The notes under the pieces: generated by a model
Databases searched by the model: none
What the model saw: the letters and a program-made list of their open reading frames with translations, nothing else
Told to the model about the DNA's origin: nothing
Part shown: positions 17,419 to 26,259 of the stretch, piece after piece
Layout: each line of letters starts with the position of its first letter
How positions within the stretch are numbered: the stretch's first letter is position 1
Assembly (NCBI GenBank): GCA_029571005.1
Contig: JAKPTG010000095.1
Coordinates: forward strand, 1 to 56,250
Source of the DNA: Candidatus Fermentibacterota bacterium
GTDB lineage: Bacteria; Fermentibacterota; Fermentibacteria; Fermentibacterales; JCC-6
Direction: 5' to 3'
DNA: 56,250 nt
Position numbers and translations under genes: made by a program

Positions 17419-18987
17419 TCAGTTTTCCCCGATGCGCCGGAACGACACGGCGATATCCCCCGTCCCCATGCCGGAATAGGTCTGCACCCTGAGGATCGCT
17501 CTTCCGATCTGCCCGGCGGTGGGCACGAACTCCGCATAAGAATTGAGGCTGGAGCCACCGTCATCGTCGTAGATTTCAGACCCGTCGGCAAAGGTCAGGG
17601 TGATGACCGGATCGAGCCCATAGCTCTCAGCGGAAACGGAGTATCTGTACCCTTCCACAATGTTCAGCGCGAAAACGCCATAGGGGGTTCGGGGGGCGAC
17701 GGAGAGGTTGATCGTGTTCCCCTGCCTCAACACGAGGGTGTCGGGCACAAACGGGACTTCCGGTTCAATCTCGAATTCCACCCGTGACGCCGGCGTTCTG
17801 CCGTAAAGCATCACCAGGGCAAGGTAGGTTCCGGGCTCGAGGTCAAGCACGAGGCCGGGATCCAGGCCGTCGTAGTCATCGTTGTAATCCAGGAAGCAGG
17901 CTTCCTCGGGGCTCTCGTAGCTCAGCAGGGTCAGGGTGCAGTCCATCTCCGAGGCCGCCGAGATTCTGTACGTCCCCGCCCGCTCCACCACGAAACCAAA
18001 CCCCGCCACCGGGGATGAAGCGGCTACTCTCGAGTAATGGTAGTCCTCGTCTATCCCCGGCCAGTACGTCACGGCCAACTGCCGCTCGGCTATTTCCCCC
18101 GAGGCGGAACCGGGTACTCCAACCCAGGTGACTCTCGCTTCCTCAAGCTCAAAGGGCTGCACGGAAAGCCTGAAATCACCGGGTAAAGAACCGTAGTAAC
18201 TGTTGACCAGGGCTCCGTAGGTGCCGGGCTCCAGGATCAACAGCAGTTTCGAGTTCAAGTTGCCGCCGGCATCGTCGTCCACCGCCAGGAAACGGGTCCT
18301 GCCCCGGTTTATGGAAATCAGCGCCAGATAGGCGTCGAAATCCTCGGATTCCAGCGATATGCAGTGATACCCTTCCTCCGCCACCACAAAGGGCACCAGG
18401 ACCGCATTCTGCCAATCCGATATGTAGATCTCCGAGCCTCTGAGATCCCGGACCAGGTCGTCCATCGTATCGTCTTTCTTGCCGGCGACCAGGCTCGACA
18501 TCATGGAGCCGGTATCGAGGGTGGCCGCAGCCGTCCACTCCTCCAGATCTTTCGAGGTCCCTTCCGTAACCGAGACGGAGGCGGTTCCGAGGTCGCCGTT
18601 GACGCCCCAGACCAGCAGGCTCGCCCCGGACGGCACTTCGGCAAGTACGATCCTGCAGTCAACCTCACCGGCCCAGTCGTCGTTCACCGCCAGCACCGCA
18701 CCATCACCGTCCACCACCGCCATCGCCGGATCGAACCTGCCACGCGCGACGGCCTGAATAACGGTTTTATCACCCGGTTTCAGCTTCATGCTCACACAGT
18801 TGAAGCTTGCCCGCACCGGAAGCCCGGCTTCAAGAAGAGCCGTTTCGGGATCGGACAGAACCTGGTCTATCCTGGGGCATGATGCGACGATCTCGGCTTC
18901 CGCCGTGTCTCCGGGGCCCAGTCCGCCTCTTAAAAAGCAACCGGACACCGCCGCCAGGACGACGGCGAACAGCAGTCCCCTCTTCAT
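17419..18987 (-). CDS. Large lipoprotein with PPC-like beta-sandwich repeats
   Basis: The 522-residue product has a lipoprotein signal (MKRGLLFAVVLAAVSGCF, cysteine at residue 17). The mature part is a string of about four beta-sandwich units of roughly 110 residues, each ending in an acidic turn: AVNDDWAGEVDC, AVDDDAGGNLNSKL, DYNDDYDGLDPGLV, DDDGGSSLNSYAEF. The acidic turn followed by a LLLILEPGTYGALV-type strand is typical of bacterial pre-peptidase C-terminal (PPC/DUF4397-like) modules that bind calcium or carbohydrate. The ATG at 18987 has GGAGGAGAG upstream, and a promoter is predicted at 19048-19077. It may be a surface adhesin or enzyme accessory; the ligand is unknown. Confidence 0.7.
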   Translation of the reverse strand: MKRGLLFAVVLAAVSGCFLRGGLGPGDTAEAEIVASCPRIDQVLSDPETALLEAGLPVRASFNCVSMKLKPGDKTVIQAVARGRFDPAMAVVDGDGAVLAVNDDWAGEVDCRIVLAEVPSGASLLVWGVNGDLGTASVSVTEGTSKDLEEWTAAATLDTGSMMSSLVAGKKDDTMDDLVRDLRGSEIYISDWQNAVLVPFVVAEEGYHCISLESEDFDAYLALISINRGRTRFLAVDDDAGGNLNSKLLLILEPGTYGALVNSYYGSLPGDFRLSVQPFELEEARVTWVGVPGSASGEIAERQLAVTYWPGIDEDYHYSRVAASSPVAGFGFVVERAGTYRISAASEMDCTLTLLSYESPEEACFLDYNDDYDGLDPGLVLDLEPGTYLALVMLYGRTPASRVEFEIEPEVPFVPDTLVLRQGNTINLSVAPRTPYGVFALNIVEGYRYSVSAESYGLDPVITLTFADGSEIYDDDGGSSLNSYAEFVPTAGQIGRAILRVQTYSGMGTGDIAVSFRRIGEN

Positions 18988-19047
18988 CTCTCCTCCATTC
19001 GTTGTGTGGGTGTCCTGCGAATCCTGAAATGTTTTTTACCGTACGAG

Positions 19048-19077
19048 ATCATAACCACCACGAACGACAAAAGACAA
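19048..19077 (-). promoter_or_regulatory. Predicted sigma70-type promoter of the PPC-like lipoprotein
   Basis: On the minus strand TTGTCT (19077-19072), an 18-base spacer and TATGAT (19053-19048) precede the gene start at 18987. The -35 lies in the T-rich tail of the C25-gene terminator. Confidence 0.45.
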
Positions 19078-19100
19078 ACCGGGGCGCCGAAGCGCCCCGG
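19064..19100 (-). terminator. Rho-independent terminator of the C25 protease gene
   Basis: On the minus strand CCGGGGCGC-TTCG-GCGCCCCGG forms a perfect 9-bp stem with a UUCG tetraloop (19100-19079), followed by TTTGTCTTTTGTC. It begins 20 bp past the protease stop and is the clearest intrinsic terminator in the window. Confidence 0.85.
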
Positions 19101-19120
19101 TACATCGAGGTTCTGGGAAT

Positions 19121-21067
19121 TTAGCGGATCAAGGTGACCCTCGCGGTGGCCACATTGCCGCCCTGGGTCAGTCTGAGGAAGTAAACCCCGGTTTCAAGGC
19201 CCTGGTTGTCCCAGGTGACGATGGCCTGACCCTGGAGATTGCCCTGGAAGGGGCTGGAGACCAGCCGTCCGGCGATGTCGTAGATCTCGAGGGCTGCGGG
19301 ACCGCCGGTTCCGGAAAGAACCACCGGAACATTACCCGAAACGGGATTCGCCACCGAGACGGCAATCGGGCTGAATACCTGCTGATGGTTTTCCTCCTCG
19401 ATACCGGTCATGGGCCAGGTCTTGGTGATGACGCTGGGGTCTCCGAAGAGGTGATAGCCTTCGTAGTAGAGCTTGGTGCGGCCTCCCCCGGAGTAGTAGT
19501 TATAAACCGCGAGCAGGCCGCCGTTCATGTATCCCATGGGCCAGTAAACGTCGTCTCCCAGGAAGTATTCGTACTCGGCCCGCTCAAGGATGTCGTCCTC
19601 GCTCCAGTAGGTGCTGGGCCAGCTGCCCCAGAAGTACAGGCCGCCCCGCTCGGGAGTGCGGGTCCAGGTTTCCGCCCAGCAGGTGCTGACTCCGTACTGG
19701 CCGGTATTGCATGAGTGGGACAGCACCCCGGGGAACATGCCATCGTTGGTAAGCTGATTGAAGTTCGCTCCGCTGAAGCTCATGTCGCCCCAGCTGGTGG
19801 TACTGCCGTGACCGCTGAAGGTGACCATGGAAACGCCGGCGTTAATGGCGGCGACGGCATGGGAGGCGTTTCCGCCAAGATGGGGATAGACCTTGGTGGA
19901 CACGTACCCTCTGGGGGTGCAGTAGGTGTCTATGCAGTAGTTGTGGCTGCCCTCGGAGACAGTGTAATTATCGCTGGAAGCGATCCACAGAAGCCCCTGG
20001 ACCCAATCCTGCACTCCCACCGAGTTCTCGTAATCTATAACCCGCTGGGCCATCATTATGGCCTGCCCTGTGTTCTGAACGCTGAACCTTCCGATGAAGG
20101 CGTCGGGGACGAACCCGCCGTCATCCAGGGCGACGTAGTAAAGATCGGTGGAGCCACTGTAGGCAGTGGCGGAATTGCCAGGAAGATACTCGCTATCGCC
20201 TACGAGCAGAACGTACACCGGCGGATCGGACCAGGTGGTGATAGCGTTGTGAATGTAGTCTTTGATCTCCGTGGCGGTCGAGCCGGTAACCGAGAGATCA
20301 ACCATGGTCACATCGAACCCGAGGGCCTCCTTGTGAGTTACGAAGGCGTCCATCCCGGTGGTCACGAAGTCTGAATGCCCGATGATCAGGTACGGCGCCG
20401 GGGGAGTGTCCATGCCGGACTCGAAGATACCGTAGTTGGAAACAAAGGAGGACAGAAGGGTGTCGAACTCGTTGCATGCGTAACGGCGGGCCTGCTCGTA
20501 GCTCCTGCCGAGATCGCCGCCCTGGAAGTCAAGCCGTATCTCCGCCCCGGCAAGAAGGGTGTAACCGTCGCTGGGATCCCAGCGAAGGGGCATCACTTCC
20601 ACCAGCGCAAGGTTCCTCCCCCGCATTTCTCCCGCATAGATGACCCTCACCCATTCGGAAGGATGGGGAGAACCCTGGGAATAGACCTCCGGAGCGGGTT
20701 CGAGAATGAAACTGTCCCGGGAATCACTTTTCGCGGCGCTGAGAACCGCCGGCTCCACGGGCAGCCCGGTCCCCGGAAGGTACTCCACCCGGAGTTCCGT
20801 TACGGCGACCTCGACGGTGGCCCCAACCGGAATTTCAATCCATGTGCGATAAACGGGAAGTCTGGGGAAACCGGCTTCCGCCAGGCTCTCCGAACCATCC
20901 ATGGAAACGGTTGAATACAGAACCCCGCGCATCAGCACCGTGCCGAACCGGGGCACGGCTGCGTCGAAGGACACGACCATGCCCTCGGACGAACTCTCCC
21001 GAATGGTGACCCCCGCCGCTGACACGGCTACGGCCGCCAACAGGCATAGAACTGTAACGATTCTCAA
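19121..21067 (-). CDS. Secreted gingipain-like cysteine protease (C25) with sorting domain
   Basis: The 648-residue product opens with a signal peptide (RIVTVLCLLAAVAVSAAG), then a gingipain propeptide-like region (GMVVSFDAAVPRFGTVLMRG, FPRLPVYRTWIEIPVGA). The catalytic domain runs from about residue 210 to 530; PYLIIGHSDFVTTGM and YVLLVGDSEYLPG are typical. The His is H420 in TFSGHGSTTSWG and the nucleophile C453 in LSHSCNTGQYG. The last 80 residues, from NPVSGNVPVVLSG to VYFLRLTQGGNVATARVTLIR, are a FlgD/T9SS type-A-like sorting domain, implying delivery to the surface or medium. I choose the TTG start at 21067 because GGAAAGGAG lies five bases upstream; the longer ORF has no such site. A terminator follows at 19064-19100. 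Confidence 0.88.
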   Translation of the reverse strand: MRIVTVLCLLAAVAVSAAGVTIRESSSEGMVVSFDAAVPRFGTVLMRGVLYSTVSMDGSESLAEAGFPRLPVYRTWIEIPVGATVEVAVTELRVEYLPGTGLPVEPAVLSAAKSDSRDSFILEPAPEVYSQGSPHPSEWVRVIYAGEMRGRNLALVEVMPLRWDPSDGYTLLAGAEIRLDFQGGDLGRSYEQARRYACNEFDTLLSSFVSNYGIFESGMDTPPAPYLIIGHSDFVTTGMDAFVTHKEALGFDVTMVDLSVTGSTATEIKDYIHNAITTWSDPPVYVLLVGDSEYLPGNSATAYSGSTDLYYVALDDGGFVPDAFIGRFSVQNTGQAIMMAQRVIDYENSVGVQDWVQGLLWIASSDNYTVSEGSHNYCIDTYCTPRGYVSTKVYPHLGGNASHAVAAINAGVSMVTFSGHGSTTSWGDMSFSGANFNQLTNDGMFPGVLSHSCNTGQYGVSTCWAETWTRTPERGGLYFWGSWPSTYWSEDDILERAEYEYFLGDDVYWPMGYMNGGLLAVYNYYSGGGRTKLYYEGYHLFGDPSVITKTWPMTGIEEENHQQVFSPIAVSVANPVSGNVPVVLSGTGGPAALEIYDIAGRLVSSPFQGNLQGQAIVTWDNQGLETGVYFLRLTQGGNVATARVTLIR

Positions 21068-21131
21068 GGCAACTCCTTTCCTATGAAGAAGGTCTGCATG
21101 AAACCGCAACATCGAGCAGAGTGTAGATGCA

Positions 21132-21162
21132 TATAATAGGGAAAGTTCCAACCCGGGTAAAG
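21132..21162. promoter_or_regulatory. Divergent promoter region between C25 protease and patatin genes
   Basis: On the minus strand TTTACC (21162-21157), 17 bases and TATTAT (21139-21134) fit a promoter for the protease. On the plus strand TATAAT (21132-21137) lies about 33 bases before the patatin GTG, but its -35 is poor. The two -10 elements overlap, so transcription may be mutually exclusive. Confidence 0.45.
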
Positions 21163-21169
21163 GAAGCTT

Positions 21170-23278
21170 GTGAAAGCCGTACTATCGTCCATGCTGGTGT
21201 TCCTGCTTCTGTACGCCCCCGATGATGGGGGAACCGGGGAAGGGATAGCCCTGGTGCTTTCCGGAGGCGGCGCCAGGGGGCTGGCGCACATCGGGGTTCT
21301 GAAGGCGCTGGAGGAGGAGGGCGTCCGGGTCTGCGGCCTGGCGGGCACCAGCATGGGCGCCCTGATATCCGGTCTTTACGCATGCGGCTACAATGCGGCG
21401 CAACTGGACAGCATCGCCGCCGACATCGATTGGCTGCACCTCTTCAGCTCCGCCCCGGAACCCAGAATGGCCCTGCTCCCCGACAGAATCAGGAAAAGGG
21501 AGGACCTGGTAACCCTCAGCCTGCAGGGGCTTACTCCGGTGATTCCCGCAAGCGCCGTTTCCAACATGCGGGTCGGGTTGCTCCTCTCTTCCCTGACCGG
21601 CCCCACGCAGGTTATCAGGGGGACATCCTTCGATTCCCTGCCCATTCCTCTCCGGGTGGTGGCGGTGGACATCCCCGAGTGCCGGCGGGTCGTGTTCCAG
21701 GCCGGAGACCTGTCAAGGGCACTTCTGGCCAGCATGGCCATCCCTGCGGTCTTTCCGGCGATCAGGGAGGGGGAGATGCTGCTGGTGGACGGCGGTGTTT
21801 TCGACAACCTGCCGGTGGATGCGGCGGCAAAGGCCTGGCCCGGCCTGCCCGTGCTCGCGGTGGATGTGGGTACGGGATACCGGGATTCCTTCCCGGACAA
21901 CCCATCCATCCTGGAAGTGGGCAACTATACCTTCGATGCCCTCTCCCGAAGGGTGAACGAACAGCACGCCGTGGAATCCGACTGGTACTTCGCTCCGGAC
22001 CTGCACGACAAAAGGATATGGAGCTTCGGTTCCCGCGACAGTCTGGTGCGCTGGGGATACGAACAGACCAGAGACTGGCTTGCCGGGCATCCGGAAATCC
22101 CCAGGGGTGACCCGGGGAAACCACCCTGGAACCCGGGGGTGTTCACCGTAAGAAACATCATGATATCGGGAAACCATCGGGTCTCCTTCTCGGCGGTGTC
22201 CGCCTGGCTCTCCCTGTCCCGGGGCGACTCGGTGACTCCGGAGATACTGAGAAGGGTATCCGAGGAACTTTACGCATCCAACCTCTTTGAAAACCTGCGT
22301 TTCAGGATGTATCCGGGCGGGTCCGAGGGTGAGGTGGATGTGGCCTTCACCCTGAAGGAAAACATTCCCGCATTCCTCGGAATTGGAATGACGTACCACA
22401 GCGATTACGGGCTGGACAGCCGAATCACCATCGAACACAGGAACGCATTCAACCGGGGAATGAACGGGCTCGTCAACGCGGGCGGCGGGCAGCGCTACGT
22501 CTTTCTGGAGGGGGCCATAAACACCGGCTCCGGCGGTGGATACACGAAGCTGGAAGGAAGCATGCACCAGATAAAGGGTGAAGAGCCGGCAGCCGACGGT
22601 TCTTCTCCGGTCAGGGTCTGGAGCGACCACAGCCTCTCCCTGTCCTTCGGCAGGACGGTTTCCTGGTTCGGCATCACGGAGCTTGGAGCCGGTTGGTTCG
22701 GGCGGAGGTACAGCGGCTCCTCCGGGGAGGGGTATCCGGCGCTCTTCGTCCGGGCGGCGGCGGACACCAGGGACGACCCCACCGCCATGGCGCCGGGCAC
22801 CAGCGTCACACTGTTCTTTTCCGCGTCACCGCAGCCGGGGCACGTTCACCACCTCTTCAAATGGAGGCTGGACGGCATCGTTGATACACCCGGGAATTTC
22901 ACGTCCGGGGTGAGCACCTGGGGACAACTCCTTACCGGAGACAGCTATGACTGGCAGTACTCCAGGTGTACCGCCGACCGGGCAATTCCGGGTTACCGAT
23001 GGAACTCTCTGCCTTCCAGACAGAGGACCGCCGCCGAAATCTTCGTTCAGCACCCCCTGGCAGGGCCTGTGAGCATCGGCGCAAAGGGAGCTGCGGCGTG
23101 GGACTTCGAGGCCATCGGCAACCCATGGGACGGGGCTCTTCACCATGGTTACGGCGCCTTCCTCCAGATGAATGTACCGGGGGGGTCGGTAAAGCTCTCG
23201 GTCGGTCGTCCCGATGAGGGCCCGGTGAGATGGGTGGTTTCCATGGGGAGTCATTACTCCTTCGGACCGGGGAGGTAG
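21170..23278 (+). CDS. Patatin-like phospholipase with POTRA and BamA-type barrel (type Vd)
   Basis: The 702-residue product has a signal peptide, a patatin lipase domain, one POTRA-like segment and a C-terminal surface-antigen barrel. This is the order in type Vd autotransporters such as PlpD, which expose a lipase at the outer membrane. The oxyanion SGGGARG, the nucleophile S61 (GTSMG) and D207 (VDGGVFDN) form the Ser-Asp dyad. The POTRA begins about residue 325 (FTVRNIMISGNHRVS), and strands such as FLGIGMTYHSDYGLDSRITIEH open the barrel, which ends GSHYSFGPGR. The start is a GTG with AAAGGAAG upstream. It is followed after two bases by the cupin gene. Family members act on phospholipids; target membranes here are unknown. 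Confidence 0.88.
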   Translation: MKAVLSSMLVFLLLYAPDDGGTGEGIALVLSGGGARGLAHIGVLKALEEEGVRVCGLAGTSMGALISGLYACGYNAAQLDSIAADIDWLHLFSSAPEPRMALLPDRIRKREDLVTLSLQGLTPVIPASAVSNMRVGLLLSSLTGPTQVIRGTSFDSLPIPLRVVAVDIPECRRVVFQAGDLSRALLASMAIPAVFPAIREGEMLLVDGGVFDNLPVDAAAKAWPGLPVLAVDVGTGYRDSFPDNPSILEVGNYTFDALSRRVNEQHAVESDWYFAPDLHDKRIWSFGSRDSLVRWGYEQTRDWLAGHPEIPRGDPGKPPWNPGVFTVRNIMISGNHRVSFSAVSAWLSLSRGDSVTPEILRRVSEELYASNLFENLRFRMYPGGSEGEVDVAFTLKENIPAFLGIGMTYHSDYGLDSRITIEHRNAFNRGMNGLVNAGGGQRYVFLEGAINTGSGGGYTKLEGSMHQIKGEEPAADGSSPVRVWSDHSLSLSFGRTVSWFGITELGAGWFGRRYSGSSGEGYPALFVRAAADTRDDPTAMAPGTSVTLFFSASPQPGHVHHLFKWRLDGIVDTPGNFTSGVSTWGQLLTGDSYDWQYSRCTADRAIPGYRWNSLPSRQRTAAEIFVQHPLAGPVSIGAKGAAAWDFEAIGNPWDGALHHGYGAFLQMNVPGGSVKLSVGRPDEGPVRWVVSMGSHYSFGPGR

Positions 23279-23280
23279 AA

Positions 23281-23622
23281 TTGAGAATCATTCGGAGGCA
23301 GGATGTCAAACCCTTGAGGATTTCCGACAGCGGGGCATCGGGAGTCAGCGAGGGGGTTATCGCGGACCAGGCCCGCGGTTGCGGCCGGTTCGCCGCCAGA
23401 AAGGTATTCATCGCTTCCGGGGGAAGAACGGCCAGGTTCGGAAATTCCGCCGGGACCCTGATAGTTCTGCTGGAGGGAACCGTCGGAGCGTCTTCACCGA
23501 CCGACGGGCTTGAGATAATGTCGCCGGGTGACGCGGTCATCCTCACGGAAGGGGAAGAGTGCAGAATCATCAATCACGGTAATGATCGTGCCGTGGTTCT
23601 CAAAGTTGACGGAGTCCGCTGA
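23281..23622 (+). CDS. Small cupin-domain protein
   Basis: A 113-residue cupin-fold product: the beta-rich middle (GTLIVLLEGTVGASSPTDGLEIMSPGDAVILTEGEECRI) has the G-x5-G-type turn and the PGD of cupin motif 1-2. The metal-binding histidines of motif 1 are absent, so enzymatic oxygenase activity is unlikely. It starts at a TTG at 23281 with GGGAGG five bases upstream, inside the end of the patatin gene, so the two are probably co-translated. No signal peptide. A ligand-sensing or isomerase-like role is possible; function unknown. Confidence 0.7.
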   Translation: MRIIRRQDVKPLRISDSGASGVSEGVIADQARGCGRFAARKVFIASGGRTARFGNSAGTLIVLLEGTVGASSPTDGLEIMSPGDAVILTEGEECRIINHGNDRAVVLKVDGVR

Positions 23623-23794
23623 ATCCGAACGCCTCTGCAGAGCCCGGGGCCCATACGTTTTTTCGGCTTCCAAGGCGATGCGCCGCATGAAATTACATAG
23701 GCTTGTACATCTCGTTTAGCCCGTCCCTCCACCCGATTGTATATTTTCGTGCAAACTGCTGCTTCCGTACTCTGACCACCCGGGAGAAGAAACC

Positions 23795-26065
23795 ATGAAG
23801 GCGATAGACAAGGGCTCGTTCCCGATTCTCATTGTGAGCGGAGAAATAGGGGCCCACACCCTGGAGGGGAGAAGGGTGCGGGCCATAGCGGAAAAACTCG
23901 AAAACTCCGGTTTCACGGTACTCAAGGCCCAGAACTGCACCGACGGTCTGAGCGATTTCCACTCGCATCCCGACCTTGGCTGTGCCGTGGTGGACTGGAA
24001 CACGGAAACCGACACCCCCCAGGATTTCCTGCGGGGCATCCGGCGGTTCAGCGATGTGTTGCCGGTGCTGCTCATGACCGACCGATTCAGCGTGGAGAAT
24101 CTGCCGATAGGCATCCTCAGGGAAATTGACGGATACATCTGGCTGGCGGAAGACACCCCCGACTTCATAGCGGGCCGGATCGAGAAGGCCGCCCTGTCCT
24201 ACATAGAAGGAATTCTTCCGGTGTTTTTCCGGGAGCTGGTCAAGTACTCGGAGCAGTACCGGTACTCCTGGCACACCCCCGGACACATGGGCGGAGTGGC
24301 TTTCATGAAGACCCCGGCCGGGAAGGTCTGTTTCGACTTCTTCGGCGAGAACACCTTCAGGGCCGACCTCTCGGTCTCGGTTCCGGAACTCGGCTCCCTT
24401 TCCGACCACAAGGGGCCGATAGGAGCCGCTGAAAGGCGCGCCGCCAGGGTGTTCAACGCCGCACAAACCTTCTTCGTGACCAATGGGTCCAGCGCCGCCA
24501 ACCTTATGGTCTGGAACTCGATGGTCACCCGGGGCGATGTCGTTCTCGTGGACAGGAACTGTCACAAGAGCATAAACCACGCCATCATCCTCTGCGATGC
24601 GATACCGGTTTACTTTCTGCCCACAAGGAATCCCTACGGCACCATCGGGCCCATTTCCCCCGCCGAGTTCAGCCGGGATGTGATCCGGGCCAAGGTTCAC
24701 GCTTGCCCGCTCATCACCGACAAGGACGCAGGAATCAAGCTCGCCGCCATAACCAACAGCACCTACGACGGCCTGTGTTACGACACGGTGAGGATCACCG
24801 ACTCACTCGCCGACGTGGTGGATGGAATACTCTTCGACGAAGCCTGGTTCGCCTATGCCCATTTCCACCCTATCTACAGGGGCCATTACGCCATGACCGA
24901 CCATCCGGACGACGGTGAACCTCGAATGCCGGTGTTCGCCACCCAGTCAACCCACAAAACCCTGGCCGCCATGTCACAGTCTTCGATGGTCCACTACCGG
25001 GACGGATCGGCTCGGAAAATAGATCCGGACGTGTTCAACGAAGCCTACCTCATGCACAGCTCCACATCGCCCCAGTACGGCATGATCGCCACCCTCGACA
25101 TCTCCACCCAGATGGTGGAGGGCAAGGCCGGCACCAGAATGATGCAAGAGGCGCTGAGGGAGCCGGTGGTCTTCAGAAAGACCATGGCCTCCATCAACAG
25201 CGAGATCATGCTTTCGGAGTCCGATCCCGCCAGAAAATGGTGGTTCACCCCATGGCAGCCCGACTGTCTCATGGATGTGGAGGATCGGACGCTCCTTGCG
25301 GAGCAGGAATGGTGGACGCTCAAGAAAAGCGACTCATGGCACATGTTCCAGGACATGGACGACAGCGGCATCATGCTCGACCCCTTCAAGGTCACCATCA
25401 CCACCCCCGGGATAACAAGGGACGGCTGTCTGGACAGTTGGGGAATACCCGCGGCAATCGTAACGATGTGGCTCCGCTCCCGGGGCATCATGGTGGAGAA
25501 AACCGGGCACTACTCCTGGCTGCTGCTGTTCAGTATAGGCATCACGAAGGGCAAGTCGGGAACCCTTCTGGCCGAACTCTTCCGGTTCAAGGAGCTTTAC
25601 GACGAGGACGCGGAGCTGGAGGAGATTCTGCCGGACCTGGTGAAGCAATACCCCGACGAATACAGCGAAATGACCATTCAGCAGCTCTGCAAGAGGATGC
25701 ACGCCTTCCTCAGGGAGTACAGGCTGGTGGAGGGGATGCTGTCATGCTTCAGGATCCTTCCCAGGCAGGCGATGACCCCGGCCCAGGCCTACCGCGGCAT
25801 GGTCAGGGGGGAGGTGGAGCGGGTGGGCATACGGTCACTGGAGAACAGAACCGTTGCCGTGCAGGTCGTCCCGTACCCTCCCGGCATTCCCATCATCATG
25901 CCCGGCGAAATGATAACAGCCGAAACCAGGCACATAATAGACTATCTCTGCGCCGTGGAGGAGCTGGAAACCATGTTCCCCGGGTTTGAAGGGGAGATAC
26001 ACGGGGTTCACAGGGTCCGGGACGACGAAGGCGTGAACAGGTTCCTGCTTTACTGCCTGAAGTAG
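23795..26065 (+). CDS. Orn/Lys/Arg decarboxylase (PLP-dependent, class I)
   Basis: The 756-residue fold-type-I decarboxylase starts with a response-regulator-like wing (about residues 1-125; LIVSGEIGAHTLEGRR, AVVDWNTETD), as in bacterial inducible lysine, arginine and ornithine decarboxylases. The catalytic part shows WHTPGHMGGVAF, FFVTNGSSAANLMV, ILFDEAWFAYAHFHP and the Schiff-base lysine K388 in STHKTLAAMSQ. The C-terminal domain ends FEGEIHGVHRV. The length fits biodegradative enzymes. Substrate cannot be told from the sequence by eye; arginine or lysine is most likely. GGGAGAAG precedes the ATG, and TATATT at 23740-23745 may be its -10. It would produce polyamines or resist acid. It is transcribed alone. 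Confidence 0.88.
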   Translation: MKAIDKGSFPILIVSGEIGAHTLEGRRVRAIAEKLENSGFTVLKAQNCTDGLSDFHSHPDLGCAVVDWNTETDTPQDFLRGIRRFSDVLPVLLMTDRFSVENLPIGILREIDGYIWLAEDTPDFIAGRIEKAALSYIEGILPVFFRELVKYSEQYRYSWHTPGHMGGVAFMKTPAGKVCFDFFGENTFRADLSVSVPELGSLSDHKGPIGAAERRAARVFNAAQTFFVTNGSSAANLMVWNSMVTRGDVVLVDRNCHKSINHAIILCDAIPVYFLPTRNPYGTIGPISPAEFSRDVIRAKVHACPLITDKDAGIKLAAITNSTYDGLCYDTVRITDSLADVVDGILFDEAWFAYAHFHPIYRGHYAMTDHPDDGEPRMPVFATQSTHKTLAAMSQSSMVHYRDGSARKIDPDVFNEAYLMHSSTSPQYGMIATLDISTQMVEGKAGTRMMQEALREPVVFRKTMASINSEIMLSESDPARKWWFTPWQPDCLMDVEDRTLLAEQEWWTLKKSDSWHMFQDMDDSGIMLDPFKVTITTPGITRDGCLDSWGIPAAIVTMWLRSRGIMVEKTGHYSWLLLFSIGITKGKSGTLLAELFRFKELYDEDAELEEILPDLVKQYPDEYSEMTIQQLCKRMHAFLREYRLVEGMLSCFRILPRQAMTPAQAYRGMVRGEVERVGIRSLENRTVAVQVVPYPPGIPIIMPGEMITAETRHIIDYLCAVEELETMFPGFEGEIHGVHRVRDDEGVNRFLLYCLK

Positions 26066-26081
26066 AAAACCCTGTGGTTTT
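26064..26081 (+). terminator. Weak hairpin after the decarboxylase gene
   Basis: GAAAACC and GGTTTTC form a 7-bp stem around CTGT directly after the decarboxylase stop. There is no T-run beyond the stem. The remaining 26082-26259 shows no gene. Confidence 0.3.
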
Positions 26082-26259
26082 CCCCGGGGGCTTCATCCAT
26101 ACCGGGCCGGACGGATGGAGGAATACGAAGGCCCTCCCGACGCCGATCCGCGGCAACCCTCGGTACCAGGGGCACCTCCGCCGGACAGGGCGGGAACCGC
26201 CTTTCCATGGGCCGGCATGTATGCGCCTGATTGACGCGGCATTACATGGATTCGTCGCG

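Noticed and set aside
23623..23794. Intrinsic terminator after the cupin gene (TTTTTT at 23656-23661)
   Set aside because: No adequate stem lies directly before the T-run; only a CTCTGCAGAG palindrome farther upstream.
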